Assembly (NCBI RefSeq): GCF_047237965.1
Contig: NZ_JBDFLX010000001.1
Span: 4,216,001 to 4,280,000 of the forward strand
Length of the DNA stretch: 64,000 bases
Source: Noviherbaspirillum_A sp047237965
GTDB taxonomy: Bacteria; Pseudomonadota; Gammaproteobacteria; Burkholderiales; Burkholderiaceae_D
Direction of reading: 5' to 3'
Shown: one piece after another, positions 33,156-42,432 of the stretch
How positions within the stretch are numbered: the stretch's first letter is position 1
How the letters are laid out: every line of letters begins with the position of its first letter
Made by a program: the position numbers and the translations under genes
Notes under the pieces: model-generated
What the model saw: the letters and a program-made list of their open reading frames with translations, nothing else
The model's database searches: none
Told to the model about the DNA's origin: nothing

Positions 33156-34823
33156 TCAGGCATCCGTAAGAGGTTGGGCCAGCAGCGCCTGGCGGGCGCG
33201 TGCGATCAGGCCGTTGGTGGAGGCGTCGTGCGCCCCGGCGTTGGGGGCGCCGCTCAGTTCATGCTGGATCGCCTTGGCCAGCACCTTGCCCAGTTCCACG
33301 CCCCACTGGTCGAAGCTGTTGACGCCCCAGATCACGCCCTGCACGAATACCTTGTGCTCGTACAGCGCGATCAGCGCGCCCAGGCTGGCCGGGGTCAGCG
33401 CGTCCAGCAGCAGGGTGTTGCTGGGCCGGTTGCCGGGGAAGGTGCGATGCGCCACCAGCGCCTCGATCCGGTCCGGGGCCATGCCCTGCGCCTGCAGTTC
33501 GGCGCGCACCTCGTCGCCGGTCTTGCCGCGCATCAGCGCCTCGCTCTGGGCGAAGCAGTTGGCCAGCAGCGCTTCCTGGTGGCCGGGCAGGGCATGCGAC
33601 GGCTGCAGCGCGGCGATGAAGTCGACCGGCACCGGGTCGGTGCCCTGGTGCAGCATCTGGAAGTAGGCATGCTGGCCATTGGTGCCGGTGTCGCCCCAGA
33701 TCACCGGGCAGGTGGCGACCGTCACCGGCGCGCCGTCCAGGTCCACGCCCTTGCCGTTGCTTTCCATTTCCAGCTGCTCCAGGTAGCCGGGGAAGCTGGC
33801 CAGGTCCTGGTGATAGGGCGCGACCGAGATCGAGGTGCTGCCCAGAAAGTTGCGGTTCCAGATGCCCACCAGCGCCAGGATGGCCGGCAGGTTGCGCTCC
33901 AGCGGGGCGCTGCGGAAGTGCTGGTCCATGCCGTGGGCGCCGGACAGGAATTCGCGGAAGCCATCGGCGCCAATGGCGATGGCCAGCGGCAGGCCGATCG
34001 CCGACCAGACCGAGTAGCGGCCGCCGACCCAGTCCCAGAAGCCGAACATGTTGGCCGGATCGATGCCGAATTCGGTAACCGCCTTGGTGTTCGTGGACAC
34101 CGCGACGAAATGCTGCGCCAGGTGCTTTTCCTCGCCGTGCGTCAGGAACCAGGCGCGCGCCGACTGCGCATTCATCATGGTTTCCTGGGTGGTGAAGGTC
34201 TTGGAGGCGACGATGAACAGCGTGGTCTCGGGCTTGACGCGCGCCAGCAGCGCATCCAGGTCATGGCCGTCGACATTCGAGACGAAATGCATCGCAATGC
34301 GCGGGTGGCTGACGCTGCGCAGCGCCTGGCACGCCATTTTCGGGCCGAGATAGGAGCCGCCGATGCCGATATTGACGACATCCGTGATCTGCTCGCCGGT
34401 GTAGCCGGTCCAGGCGCCGGAACGCACCCGCTCGGCAAAATGTCCAAGCCGGTCCAGCACCTGGTGAACCTCGGCGGCCAGGTCCTGTCCATCGATCATC
34501 AGCTGTTCGCCACGCGGCGCGCGCAGCAGGGTATGCAGCACGGCGCGCTGTTCGGTGTGGTTGATCTTCTCGCCGCTGAACATTGCCTCCCGCCGAGCCT
34601 CGACGCCGCGCTCCCGCGCCAGGGTACACAGCAGGTCCATGGTGTCGCGCGACACCAGGTTCTTGGAATAGTCGAGAAAGATGCCGGCCGCCTGTTCCGA
34701 AAAGGACTGGAAACGGTGGCTGTCGGCGTTGAACAGGTCGCGCAGCCGCCAGTCGCGGGCGTCGGAAAAATGGCGCTGCAGGGCGGTCCAGGCGGGAGAG
34801 GAGCGCAGGTCGTTAGCGGACAT
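33156..34823 (-). CDS. pgi: glucose-6-phosphate isomerase
   Basis: 555 residues from the ATG at 34823. It interconverts glucose 6-phosphate and fructose 6-phosphate. Family signatures are VNIGIGGSYLGPKMACQAL, FIVASKTFTTQETMMNA, GGRYSVWSAIGLPLA and the C-terminal QGVIWGVNSFDQWGVELGK. It is the first gene of pgi-zwf-hexR. The longer frame to 34880 would run across the HexR box and is rejected. With ED genes beside it, the product can feed fructose 6-phosphate back into zwf. Confidence 0.97.
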   Translation of the reverse strand: MSANDLRSSPAWTALQRHFSDARDWRLRDLFNADSHRFQSFSEQAAGIFLDYSKNLVSRDTMDLLCTLARERGVEARREAMFSGEKINHTEQRAVLHTLLRAPRGEQLMIDGQDLAAEVHQVLDRLGHFAERVRSGAWTGYTGEQITDVVNIGIGGSYLGPKMACQALRSVSHPRIAMHFVSNVDGHDLDALLARVKPETTLFIVASKTFTTQETMMNAQSARAWFLTHGEEKHLAQHFVAVSTNTKAVTEFGIDPANMFGFWDWVGGRYSVWSAIGLPLAIAIGADGFREFLSGAHGMDQHFRSAPLERNLPAILALVGIWNRNFLGSTSISVAPYHQDLASFPGYLEQLEMESNGKGVDLDGAPVTVATCPVIWGDTGTNGQHAYFQMLHQGTDPVPVDFIAALQPSHALPGHQEALLANCFAQSEALMRGKTGDEVRAELQAQGMAPDRIEALVAHRTFPGNRPSNTLLLDALTPASLGALIALYEHKVFVQGVIWGVNSFDQWGVELGKVLAKAIQHELSGAPNAGAHDASTNGLIARARQALLAQPLTDA

Positions 34824-34869
34824 GGGAAGGGATGAAAGATGAAATTCAGTCAAGTATATAGGAACTTTA

Positions 34870-34884
34870 GGTAATTTCACTACA
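34870..34884 (-). promoter_or_regulatory. HexR-like operator in the pgi promoter
   Basis: Read on the minus strand, TGTAGTGAAATTACC matches the proteobacterial HexR consensus TGTARTwwwAYTACA at 13 of 15 positions. It lies 46 bases upstream of the pgi start, just before a possible -10 (TATACT). Confidence 0.65.
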
Positions 34885-35029
34885 TGTTATCGCCCTGGCT
34901 GCGCAGGGTTCGAACAGGAGCATACCTTACGCTATGAGTCGCAGGAGCGCAAGCAGGAAAAACCATCGTTTTCATTGCGCCCGATCAAGCATGAGACCGG
35001 CTTGCCGGGGAAATTCCGGGCCCATACTT

Positions 35030-35044
35030 TGTAGTATAATTTCA
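35030..35044 (+). promoter_or_regulatory. HexR-like operator overlapping the edd -10 element
   Basis: TGTAGTATAATTTCA matches TGTARTwwwAYTACA at 14 of 15 positions. It contains a perfect TATAAT at 35035-35040, 29 bases before the edd ATG. A bound repressor would cover the -10 element and block edd-eda transcription. Confidence 0.75.
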
Positions 35045-35069
35045 CGATTATTTTTAGCGAGGAACTTCC

Positions 35070-37019
35070 ATGACGCTCAATCCTGTCGTCGCGTCCGTCA
35101 CCGAACGCATCATCCTGCGCAGCCGGCCGTACCGCAGCGCCTACCTGACCCGGCTGGAGCTGGCGCGGCGCCAGGGCGTGCAGCGTGGCGCGCTCGGCTG
35201 TACCAATCTCGCCCACGGTTTCGCCGCCTTCCCGGCCAATGACAAGCTGGTGCTGAAGGAGCAGAAGAAGCCGTCGGTAGCCATCGTTTCCTCCTACAAC
35301 GACATGCTCTCGGCGCACCAGCCTTTCGAGCATTTTCCGGCCAGGATCAAGGAAGCCGTGCGCCAGGTCGGCGGCGTGGCCCAGTTCGCCGGCGGCACGC
35401 CCGCCATGTGCGACGGCGTCACCCAGGGCCAGCCGGGCATGGAGCTGTCGCTGTTTTCCCGCGACACCATCGCCATGGCGACCGCAGTGGCGCTGTCGCA
35501 CAACATGTTCGACGCCGCCGTCTACCTCGGCATCTGCGACAAGATCGTTCCGGGCCTGTTGATCGGCGCGCTGCATTATTCCCATCTGCCGGCGGTGTTC
35601 ATCCCCGGCGGGCCGATGACCACCGGCATGGCCAATTCGGAAAAGGCGCGCATCCGCCAGCTGTATGCCCAGGGCAAGCTGTCGCGCGAGGAACTGCTGG
35701 AAGCCGAATCGCGCTCCTACCATTCGGCCGGCACCTGCACCTTCTACGGCACCGCCAACAGCAACCAGATGCTGATGGAAGTGATGGGCCTGCATCTGCC
35801 GGGCGCGGCCTTCATCACCCCCGGCACGCCGCTGCGCGACGCGCTGACCGCGGCCGCGGCCCAGCGCGCGGTGCAGATCACCGACCAGTCGGGCGAATAT
35901 CTGCCGGTCGGCCATGTGGTCGACGAGAAGGCCATCGTCAATGCCATCGTCGCGCTGCTGACCACCGGCGGCTCGACCAATCACACCATGCACCTGGTGG
36001 CGATTGCCCGCGCGGCCGGCATCGTCATCGACTGGAACGACTTCAGCGAACTGTCGGGCGTGGTGCCGCTCCTGGCGCGCATCTATCCGAACGGCGAAGC
36101 CGACGTGAACCATTTCCACGCCGCCGGCGGCACCGGCTTCGTGATCCGCGAACTGCTGGACGCCGGCCTGCTGCACGAGGACGTGAAGACCATCCTCGGC
36201 CAGGGCCTGCGCAAGCATGCGGCCGAGCCGCTCCTGATCGACGGCAAGCTGACCTGGCGCGACGCGCCGGCGACAAGCGGCGACGAGAATGTGGTGCGGC
36301 CGGCCAGCGCGCCGTTCTCGGCCGATGGCGGCCTGCGCCTGATGTCGGGCAACCTGGGCCGCTCGGTGATCAAGGTGTCGGCGGTCAAGCCGCAGTACCG
36401 GGTGGTGAAGGCACCGGCCATCGTGTTCGATTCTCAGGAGCAGTTCCTGCATGACTTCAACGAGGGCAAGCTCGACCGCGACTTCGTGGCCGTGGTGCGC
36501 TTCCAGGGCCCACGCGCCAACGGCATGCCGGAACTGCATTCGTTGACGCCGGCGCTGGGCGTGCTGCAGGACGCCGGCCGCCATGTGGCGCTGGTCACCG
36601 ACGGCCGCATGTCGGGCGCATCGGGCAAGGTGCCGGCCGCGATCCACGTGTCGCCGGAAGTGCTGGCCGGCGGTCCGCTGGGCAAGGTGCGCACCGGCGA
36701 CATGATTCTGCTCGACGCGGAGCAGGGCGTGCTGCAGGCGCTGGTGCCGGAGGACGAATGGAAAGCGCGCATACGCGAATCAACCGACCTGGCCTCGAAC
36801 GAGGTCGGCCATGGCCGCGAACTGTTTGCGATGTTCCGCAACGCCGTCACCACCGCCGAGGAAGGCGCGGCCACCTTTGGCCTGCCGCCCTTGATCAAGC
36901 AGGTGAACCCGGAAATCAACCAGCCGGGCGGCGAGAAGGAATCCAAGGAATTCAGCGACGAAGACACGCTGATCCGCTCGAGCGGCGGCGACGCGACAAC
37001 CCAGAAGGAGATCGGCTAA
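35070..37019 (+). CDS. edd: phosphogluconate dehydratase
   Basis: 649 residues. It dehydrates 6-phosphogluconate to 2-keto-3-deoxy-6-phosphogluconate, the first committed Entner-Doudoroff step. IlvD/Edd-family features: VAIVSSYNDMLSAHQPFEHF, GGTPAMCDGVTQGQPGMELS and YLGICDKIVPGLLIGALHY with the iron-sulfur cysteines, and DGRMSGASGKVPAAIHVSPE. GCGAGGAA precedes the ATG. The stop overlaps the eda start as TAATG. Confidence 0.97.
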   Translation: MTLNPVVASVTERIILRSRPYRSAYLTRLELARRQGVQRGALGCTNLAHGFAAFPANDKLVLKEQKKPSVAIVSSYNDMLSAHQPFEHFPARIKEAVRQVGGVAQFAGGTPAMCDGVTQGQPGMELSLFSRDTIAMATAVALSHNMFDAAVYLGICDKIVPGLLIGALHYSHLPAVFIPGGPMTTGMANSEKARIRQLYAQGKLSREELLEAESRSYHSAGTCTFYGTANSNQMLMEVMGLHLPGAAFITPGTPLRDALTAAAAQRAVQITDQSGEYLPVGHVVDEKAIVNAIVALLTTGGSTNHTMHLVAIARAAGIVIDWNDFSELSGVVPLLARIYPNGEADVNHFHAAGGTGFVIRELLDAGLLHEDVKTILGQGLRKHAAEPLLIDGKLTWRDAPATSGDENVVRPASAPFSADGGLRLMSGNLGRSVIKVSAVKPQYRVVKAPAIVFDSQEQFLHDFNEGKLDRDFVAVVRFQGPRANGMPELHSLTPALGVLQDAGRHVALVTDGRMSGASGKVPAAIHVSPEVLAGGPLGKVRTGDMILLDAEQGVLQALVPEDEWKARIRESTDLASNEVGHGRELFAMFRNAVTTAEEGAATFGLPPLIKQVNPEINQPGGEKESKEFSDEDTLIRSSGGDATTQKEIG

Positions 37020-37651
37020 TGGCCAACCTGTCCGTGCTTGACATCATGCGCACCTCGGCGGTGATTCCCGTCATCGCCATCGACGACATCAACCATGCGG
37101 TGCCGCTGGCGCGCGCGCTCGTGGCCGGCGGCATCCGGGTGCTGGAAGTGACCCTGCGCACCGCCCATGGCCTGCCAGCCATCAGGGCGATGGCCGAGCA
37201 GGTGCCCGATGCCATCGTCGGCGTCGGCACGCTGACCCAGCCACGTGAATTCGCGGCGGCGCGCGACGCCGGCGCCGTGTTCGGCGTGTCGCCCGGCCTG
37301 ACGCCGGCGCTGATCGAGGCTGCAAAATCCAGCGGTTTGCCGCTGTTGCCGGGCGTGATGACGCCATCCGAGGTGATGGCCGCACGCGAGGCCGGCTTTC
37401 GCCAACTGAAGCTGTTCCCGGCCATGCAGGCGGGCGGCGTCGGCATGCTCAATGCGCTGGCCGGACCGCTGGGCGACGTGATGTTCTGTCCCACCGGCGG
37501 CGTGTCGCAGGAGAATGCGCCGCAATTCCTGGCCTGCCGCAATGTCGCCTGCGTGGGCGGCTCCTGGCTCACGCCCAAGGAGGCGCTGGTCGCCGGCGAC
37601 TGGGACCGCATCACCGCGCTGGCGCGGGCGGCCTCGGCGCTGCGCGGCTGA
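37019..37651 (+). CDS. eda: KDPG aldolase
   Basis: 210 residues. It splits 2-keto-3-deoxy-6-phosphogluconate into pyruvate and glyceraldehyde 3-phosphate. The Schiff-base lysine is in FRQLKLFPAMQAGG, the catalytic Glu in IRVLEVTLRT, and the phosphate site in CPTGGVSQENAP. The ATG at 37019 shares one base with the edd stop (TAATG), so translation is coupled; GGAG lies upstream within edd. A longer frame from 36758 overlaps edd and is rejected. Confidence 0.97.
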   Translation: MANLSVLDIMRTSAVIPVIAIDDINHAVPLARALVAGGIRVLEVTLRTAHGLPAIRAMAEQVPDAIVGVGTLTQPREFAAARDAGAVFGVSPGLTPALIEAAKSSGLPLLPGVMTPSEVMAAREAGFRQLKLFPAMQAGGVGMLNALAGPLGDVMFCPTGGVSQENAPQFLACRNVACVGGSWLTPKEALVAGDWDRITALARAASALRG

Positions 37652-37688
37652 GCATTTCCCGGCGTGGCCGCTGCGGGCCGCGCCGGCC

Positions 37689-37720
37689 TCACCGCCTTGT
37701 CCGCAAAGGCGGTGATCGTC
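37689..37720 (+). terminator. terminator-like hairpin after edd-eda
   Basis: TCACCGCCTT and AAGGCGGTGA form a perfect 10-bp stem with a 7-base loop, 37 bases past the eda stop. A short CCTTTTG follows a few bases later, so it is a plausible but weak intrinsic terminator. Confidence 0.6.
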
Positions 37721-37916
37721 CTTTTGATTCTCCACCGATTCCGGTTTCATGCCGGACCGCTGAAAGCGGCGATTCGCTCGACAATTCTGTTGAGGCAGCC
37801 TCCGGGCTGAAATAGAATCCCCCTCGGCCGGCGCCTGCCGCTCCCGCCGTCTGCCTGCTTTGTGACCCAATTGCCCCGATTCCGTACGAAGCACCCTTGC
37901 GCCAGCCGGGAGGCCC

Positions 37917-40064
37917 ATGCCGCTATCGCGTCGCACGTCCGCTTTGCCGCCGGTATCGGCGCGCATGGCATTGCTGTCGGTATTCCTGGCCGGCCTGTGC
38001 GCCACCGGAGCGCTTTTTTTCCTGGTAAGCCGGCTGGAAACGCGTCAGGAAGAGCTTCACTTTCGCGACCTTGCACAGCGTCGCTTCACCGCAATCCGCA
38101 TCGGGACGGAAGGGGCGATGGCGGCCCTGCATGGTGTGAATCATCTGTTTGCCGCAGTGGATATGGTCAGCGCCGAACAGTTCAGGACCTATGCCCGGCC
38201 CCTGCTGAAGGCATATCCCTACCTCGTCGCGCTGGGGTTCCAGCGGATTATCCCGGCCCAGGAGCGGGCGGCGTATGAAGCGCGCATGCGTCTGCGCTTT
38301 CCCGGATTCGACATTACCGAACTGGCGCCGGATGGCAGCCTGGTTCGTGCCGGCGACCGCCCGACATACCGGGTCGTCGAATACATCGAGCCGCTGGCCG
38401 GGAATGAAGTGGTGCTTGGCATGGATTCGAGCTTCCTGGAAGTGCATAACCTAGCGGCGCGACGGGCTGCGCAGCTTGGCCTGCCGGCGGCGACGGCCCT
38501 GTTCGGACTGCCGCAGTACAAGGGAATGAGAAAAGGCTTCCTGGTGCTGTTGCCCGTCCATGCCGGGAAAGACGGCGGGGACGGCACTGCGCCGGTGCGC
38601 GTGGTCGGATACAACGCCGCCGTCTTTATCGCCGATGAACTGTTTGCGCGGATACTGGCCTCGACCACGGTGGCGGGCCGTTCAAGATTGACGGTGAGCG
38701 TGCATTCACTGGTTGCGGGACAGATGCAGGAGGAAGTTTTCCGCAGCGACCAACCGGCGTCGGATGTGTTCTGGCTTGAAGAGCATGTGGCCAGGCTGTT
38801 CGGCGCCCGGCCTCTGTTGCTGCATGAGGATATCGACATCGCCGGCAGCGCCTGGCGCCTCACGGCCATCGCTGCAGGAAAATTCCTGCCAGAGCATCAT
38901 GCGGGTTCCCTCCTGGTGCTGTTGCTGGGCCTGGCCTCGACCCTGTCGGCCGCAGCCTATCTGCGGAAATTGAACCGGCGCACGCTGGACCTGGCGCATG
39001 CCAATGCGATGCTGAACCGGGACATCGTCGAGCGCCGCGACATCGCGCTGGCCCTGAGCCGCAGCGAGGATCGTTTCCGGCGCCTGGTGGAACTCTCGTC
39101 CGACTGGTACTGGGAACAGGACATCGCTTACCGTTTCCGCCTGCTGGCGGGGCGCAAGGTGAAGGAAACCCCGGCCATGCTGGCCAGGGTGATCGGCCGC
39201 ACGCGCTGGGACGTGGCGCTGTCGGTTGATCCCGAGGAACTGGCCGCGCACCGGGCGCTGGTGGAGGCGCACCAGCCGTTCCAGAATTTCGAATACCTGC
39301 TGACGCTGACGCCCAATGAACAAGTCTGGCTGAGCGTCAATGGTGAGCCGGTGTTCGATGAGGATGGGCAGTTTGCCGGCTACCGCGGCACAGGCCGGGA
39401 CATCAGCCAGCGCAAGCGCTCCGAGCAAGCCTTGCGCGAACTGACGGCGCACCGGGAGTCGATCAAGGAACAGGAGCGCAAGCGTATTGCCTTGGAAATC
39501 CATGATGAGCTGGGACAGACACTAATGGCCCTGCGGCTCGATGTTGCCAGCCTCTATGCTCGCGTCTGTGGGCATGCCCGGCTGGGCGAGCGTGTCGGGC
39601 TGGCGCTGTCGCATATCGATAGCAGCATCAGGGCGGTGCGCAACATCATCAATGACCTGCGTCCGCCGGTGCTGGACCTGGGCCTGGACGCGGCAATCGA
39701 ATGGCTGGTCGGCCAGTTCCAGCGCCGCAGCGGCATCCATTGCCACCTGGCCTGGAACAGCGGCGCCGCCATCCTCGAAGAGCGCGTGGCGACTGCGCTG
39801 TTTCGCATTGTCCAGGAAGCCCTGGCCAATGTCGTGCGGCATGCAGATGCCAGCGAGGTCACGATTACCCTGGGCAGCAATGCCGGCGCGGTCAACATGA
39901 CCATCGCCGACAACGGCAGGGGCGCGCAGCCGGAAGACTGTCGCCGCGCAGGCAACTTCGGCCTGGCTGGCATCAGCGAGCGGGTCGTGGCGCTGGGCGG
40001 CAAGTTCGATATCGTCAGCGCGCCGGGAATCGGCCTGACCCTGGTCATCTGCCTGCCGTTGTGA
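37917..40064 (+). CDS. CHASE-PAS sensor histidine kinase (NarX/DegS-type HisKA_3)
   Basis: 715 residues. Membrane helix 1 is at about residues 18-38 (LLSVFLAGLCATGALFFLVS). A periplasmic CHASE domain follows to about residue 310 (YLVALGFQRIIPAQERAAYE, GFDITELAPDG, YRVVEYIEPLAGNEVVLGMD). A second helix lies near 325-345 (LLVLLLGLASTLSAAAYL), then a PAS domain (FRRLVELSSDWYWEQD to GTGRDISQRKRSEQ), a HisKA_3 domain with the phospho-His in IALEIHDELGQTLMALRLD, and an ATPase domain (GLAGISERVVALGG). GGGAGG precedes the ATG. No LuxR-type response regulator is adjacent, so it is an orphan. Confidence 0.88.
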   Translation: MPLSRRTSALPPVSARMALLSVFLAGLCATGALFFLVSRLETRQEELHFRDLAQRRFTAIRIGTEGAMAALHGVNHLFAAVDMVSAEQFRTYARPLLKAYPYLVALGFQRIIPAQERAAYEARMRLRFPGFDITELAPDGSLVRAGDRPTYRVVEYIEPLAGNEVVLGMDSSFLEVHNLAARRAAQLGLPAATALFGLPQYKGMRKGFLVLLPVHAGKDGGDGTAPVRVVGYNAAVFIADELFARILASTTVAGRSRLTVSVHSLVAGQMQEEVFRSDQPASDVFWLEEHVARLFGARPLLLHEDIDIAGSAWRLTAIAAGKFLPEHHAGSLLVLLLGLASTLSAAAYLRKLNRRTLDLAHANAMLNRDIVERRDIALALSRSEDRFRRLVELSSDWYWEQDIAYRFRLLAGRKVKETPAMLARVIGRTRWDVALSVDPEELAAHRALVEAHQPFQNFEYLLTLTPNEQVWLSVNGEPVFDEDGQFAGYRGTGRDISQRKRSEQALRELTAHRESIKEQERKRIALEIHDELGQTLMALRLDVASLYARVCGHARLGERVGLALSHIDSSIRAVRNIINDLRPPVLDLGLDAAIEWLVGQFQRRSGIHCHLAWNSGAAILEERVATALFRIVQEALANVVRHADASEVTITLGSNAGAVNMTIADNGRGAQPEDCRRAGNFGLAGISERVVALGGKFDIVSAPGIGLTLVICLPL

Positions 40065-40156
40065 AGGGCTGCCTGGCGTGCTCGCCCCGTCCGCGTGTTA
40101 TTAGCACAAGTGGCCAATCTCGCTGATAATGCCTGTTCGCCAACAACAACTTTTGT

Positions 40157-41491
40157 ATGAACAACTTTTTGCTGGTCGTTCTTGCCCTGTTCCTGGTCGC
40201 ATTGAACGGATTTTTCGTGGCCGCCGAATTCGGCCTGGTCAAGTTGCGGCAGACCCGCATCCGCGCCATCGCCAGGACCCATGGCTTGCGCGGCCGCATG
40301 CTGGCCAAGGTGCACGGCCAGCTCGATGCTTATCTTTCGGCCTGCCAGCTCGGCATCACGCTGGCTTCGCTGGGCCTGGGCTGGGTCGGCGAACCCGCCT
40401 TTGCCCGCCTGCTGGAGCCGCTGTTCGCGATGGCGGGCGTGACGTCGCCCGAAATCATCCATGGCGTGTCCTTCTTCTTCGCGTTCTTCCTGATTTCCTT
40501 CCTGCATATCGTGGTCGGCGAGCTGGCGCCCAAGTCGATGGCAATCCGTTACCCCGAGCGCATCGGCCTCTGGGCCGCAACGCCCCTGTACAGCTTCTAC
40601 TGGACGATGTATCCGATCATCTGGGTGTTAAATGCCAGCGCGAACGGCGTGCTGCGCCTGGCTGGCCTGAATGCCTCCGGCGGCCACGATACGCATTATT
40701 CGGCGGAGGAGCTGAAGCTGATCCTGCGCAGCAGCCGCAACAGCAGCAAGTTCAGCGCCGACGAATGGAATGTGCTGGCGCAGACGCTGGACTTCGGCGA
40801 CCTCGACGTGGCCGACCTGATGCGCCCCATCCATGAAATTGCCGCCTTGCACCGCGGCCTCTCGCTGGCGGAAAACCTGGCCACTGTTTATCGCACGCGC
40901 TATAGCCGCTATCCCTATTTTGCCGAGGACGGCATCGAAGTCCTGGGCGTGATTCATCTGAAGGACCTGTTCCTGGCGGAGCAGGACGGCCGCAAGATCA
41001 CCGACCTGACGCCCTTCCTGCGGCCGGTGTCGCATGTGACGCCGCGCATGCCGGCGGTGGAACTGATGCGCCGCTTCCGCACCGGGGCGCCGCATTTCGC
41101 CGTGGTGGGCAAGAAGGGGCACAAGCCGCTCGGCTTCCTGACCCTGGACAACCTGCTGGGTGCGCTCGTGGGTGAAATCCGCGATGAGTTCCGCCAGAGC
41201 GACAACGACTGGACCCGGCTGGACGACGGCACCCTGATGGGCAAGGGCAGCCTGCCGATTTTCACGCTGGAGCGGGCGCTGGGTATCGACGTGGAAAACG
41301 AGGAGGTCGACCTGGAAGAGGCCGACTCGGTCGGCGGCCTGGTAATGGAAAAGCTGGGCGACATTCCGCGCGAGGGACAGAAGATCGCGTTCGCCCAGTT
41401 CGACGTGGTGGTGAAGAAAATGAACGGGCCGCGCATCGTGCTGCTGCGCATCTACCCGCGAAAAAACAGCGGGGAAGAGACCGGCGTCTGA
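40157..41491 (+). CDS. CNNM/CorC-family membrane protein (hemolysin-like, DUF21-CBS-CorC)
   Basis: 444 residues. The N-terminal DUF21/CNNM membrane domain has helices such as FLLVVLALFLVALNGFFVAAEFGLV and the conserved GITLASLGLGWVGEPA. A CBS pair follows (DVADLMRPIHEIAALH, then FAVVGKKGHKPLGFLTLDNLL), and a C-terminal CorC/HlyC domain ends near VVVKKMNGPRIVLLRI. Members transport or sense magnesium, cobalt or sodium; the older name hemolysin is misleading. It stands alone, 93 bases after the sensor kinase. Confidence 0.88.
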   Translation: MNNFLLVVLALFLVALNGFFVAAEFGLVKLRQTRIRAIARTHGLRGRMLAKVHGQLDAYLSACQLGITLASLGLGWVGEPAFARLLEPLFAMAGVTSPEIIHGVSFFFAFFLISFLHIVVGELAPKSMAIRYPERIGLWAATPLYSFYWTMYPIIWVLNASANGVLRLAGLNASGGHDTHYSAEELKLILRSSRNSSKFSADEWNVLAQTLDFGDLDVADLMRPIHEIAALHRGLSLAENLATVYRTRYSRYPYFAEDGIEVLGVIHLKDLFLAEQDGRKITDLTPFLRPVSHVTPRMPAVELMRRFRTGAPHFAVVGKKGHKPLGFLTLDNLLGALVGEIRDEFRQSDNDWTRLDDGTLMGKGSLPIFTLERALGIDVENEEVDLEEADSVGGLVMEKLGDIPREGQKIAFAQFDVVVKKMNGPRIVLLRIYPRKNSGEETGV

Positions 41492-41549
41492 AGGACGGCT
41501 GAAGGCCAAGCGCGTAAAATGCCGCTTTTCCCTTTTTGCCTTCACCATC

Positions 41550-42221
41550 ATGACCCAGGACGAACAAAAGCAGGCGGTTGCCCGCGCAGCCATCGATTAC
41601 GTGGAAGACGGCGCCATCATCGGCGTCGGCACCGGCTCCACCGCCAATTTCTTCATCGACGAACTGGGCAAGGTGCGTGACCGCATCCAGGGCGCGGTCG
41701 CGTCCTCGGAAGCCACGGCGGCCCGGCTGCGTTCGCATGGCATCCGCGTGTTCGATTTGAATGAGGTGGATTCCCTGCCGGTCTATATCGATGGCGCGGA
41801 CGAGATCAACGCCCAGGGCGCGATGATCAAGGGCGGCGGCGCGGCATTGACGCGGGAGAAGATCGTTACCTCGGCGGCGGACAAGTTCATCTGCATCGCC
41901 GACGGCTCCAAGCTGGTCGACACCCTGGGCAAGTTCCCGCTGCCGGTGGAAGTGATCCCGATGTCGCATCGCGTCGTCAGCCGCAAGCTGGCAGCGCTGG
42001 GCGGCCAGCCGACGTTGCGCATGAAGGATGGCCAGCCGCTCGTCACCGACAACGGCTGCTACATCCTGGACGTGGCAGGCTTGCAGATCGGCAATCCGGC
42101 CCAGTTCGAAGCGACTGTCAACAATATCGTCGGCGTGGTGACGGTAGGCCTGTTTGCGCAGCGCTGCGCCGACGTTGCGCTGCTGGGCACCAGCGAAGGC
42201 GTCAAGAAGCTGGTGTTTTAA
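41550..42221 (+). CDS. rpiA: ribose-5-phosphate isomerase A
   Basis: 223 residues, the RpiA length. It interconverts ribose 5-phosphate and ribulose 5-phosphate. The phosphate loop is IIGVGTGSTANFFIDEL, the catalytic region is YIDGADEINAQGAMIKGGG with the acid Asp/Glu, and the lysine-bearing AALTREKIV follows. The last stretch LFAQRCADVALLGTSEGV is typical. With tal, zwf and edd-eda it makes the window rich in pentose-phosphate functions, though it lies 4.6 kb from eda with unrelated genes between. Confidence 0.97.
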   Translation: MTQDEQKQAVARAAIDYVEDGAIIGVGTGSTANFFIDELGKVRDRIQGAVASSEATAARLRSHGIRVFDLNEVDSLPVYIDGADEINAQGAMIKGGGAALTREKIVTSAADKFICIADGSKLVDTLGKFPLPVEVIPMSHRVVSRKLAALGGQPTLRMKDGQPLVTDNGCYILDVAGLQIGNPAQFEATVNNIVGVVTVGLFAQRCADVALLGTSEGVKKLVF

Positions 42222-42225
42222 AAAT

Positions 42226-42276
42226 GTTCCCACTGGCAAGCCGTGACTGTCCACAGGCCGTCACTGCTTGCGGAAC
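42226..42276 (+). other. long imperfect hairpin downstream of rpiA
   Basis: Three stacked helices pair in nested order: GTTCC with GGAAC, GCAAGC with GCTTGC, and GTGAC with GTCAC, with one 5-base bulge on the left arm and a 12-base apical loop. It starts 4 bases after the rpiA stop and has no T-run. It could be an mRNA 3'-end structure, a processing site or a leader element of the gene at 42433. The rest of the 211-base gap shows nothing else. Confidence 0.45.
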
Positions 42277-42432
42277 TTACGCGGACGGCCGACCACGCAT
42301 GTTTTGATTTGGAACACGCGTTTTGTTTGAAGGAAAAGCTAAGGTTGCATCTGGATCGGCTTGAATTTGTTTTTAATTTCATAACGAAAAGCCGGCGAGT
42401 ATGATGAATGGCGTCTTTCCTTCAATCACTCT

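Noticed and set aside
34932..36647. 571-codon open frame on the minus strand
   Set aside because: Antisense shadow of edd; it would also run through the HexR box and edd promoter.
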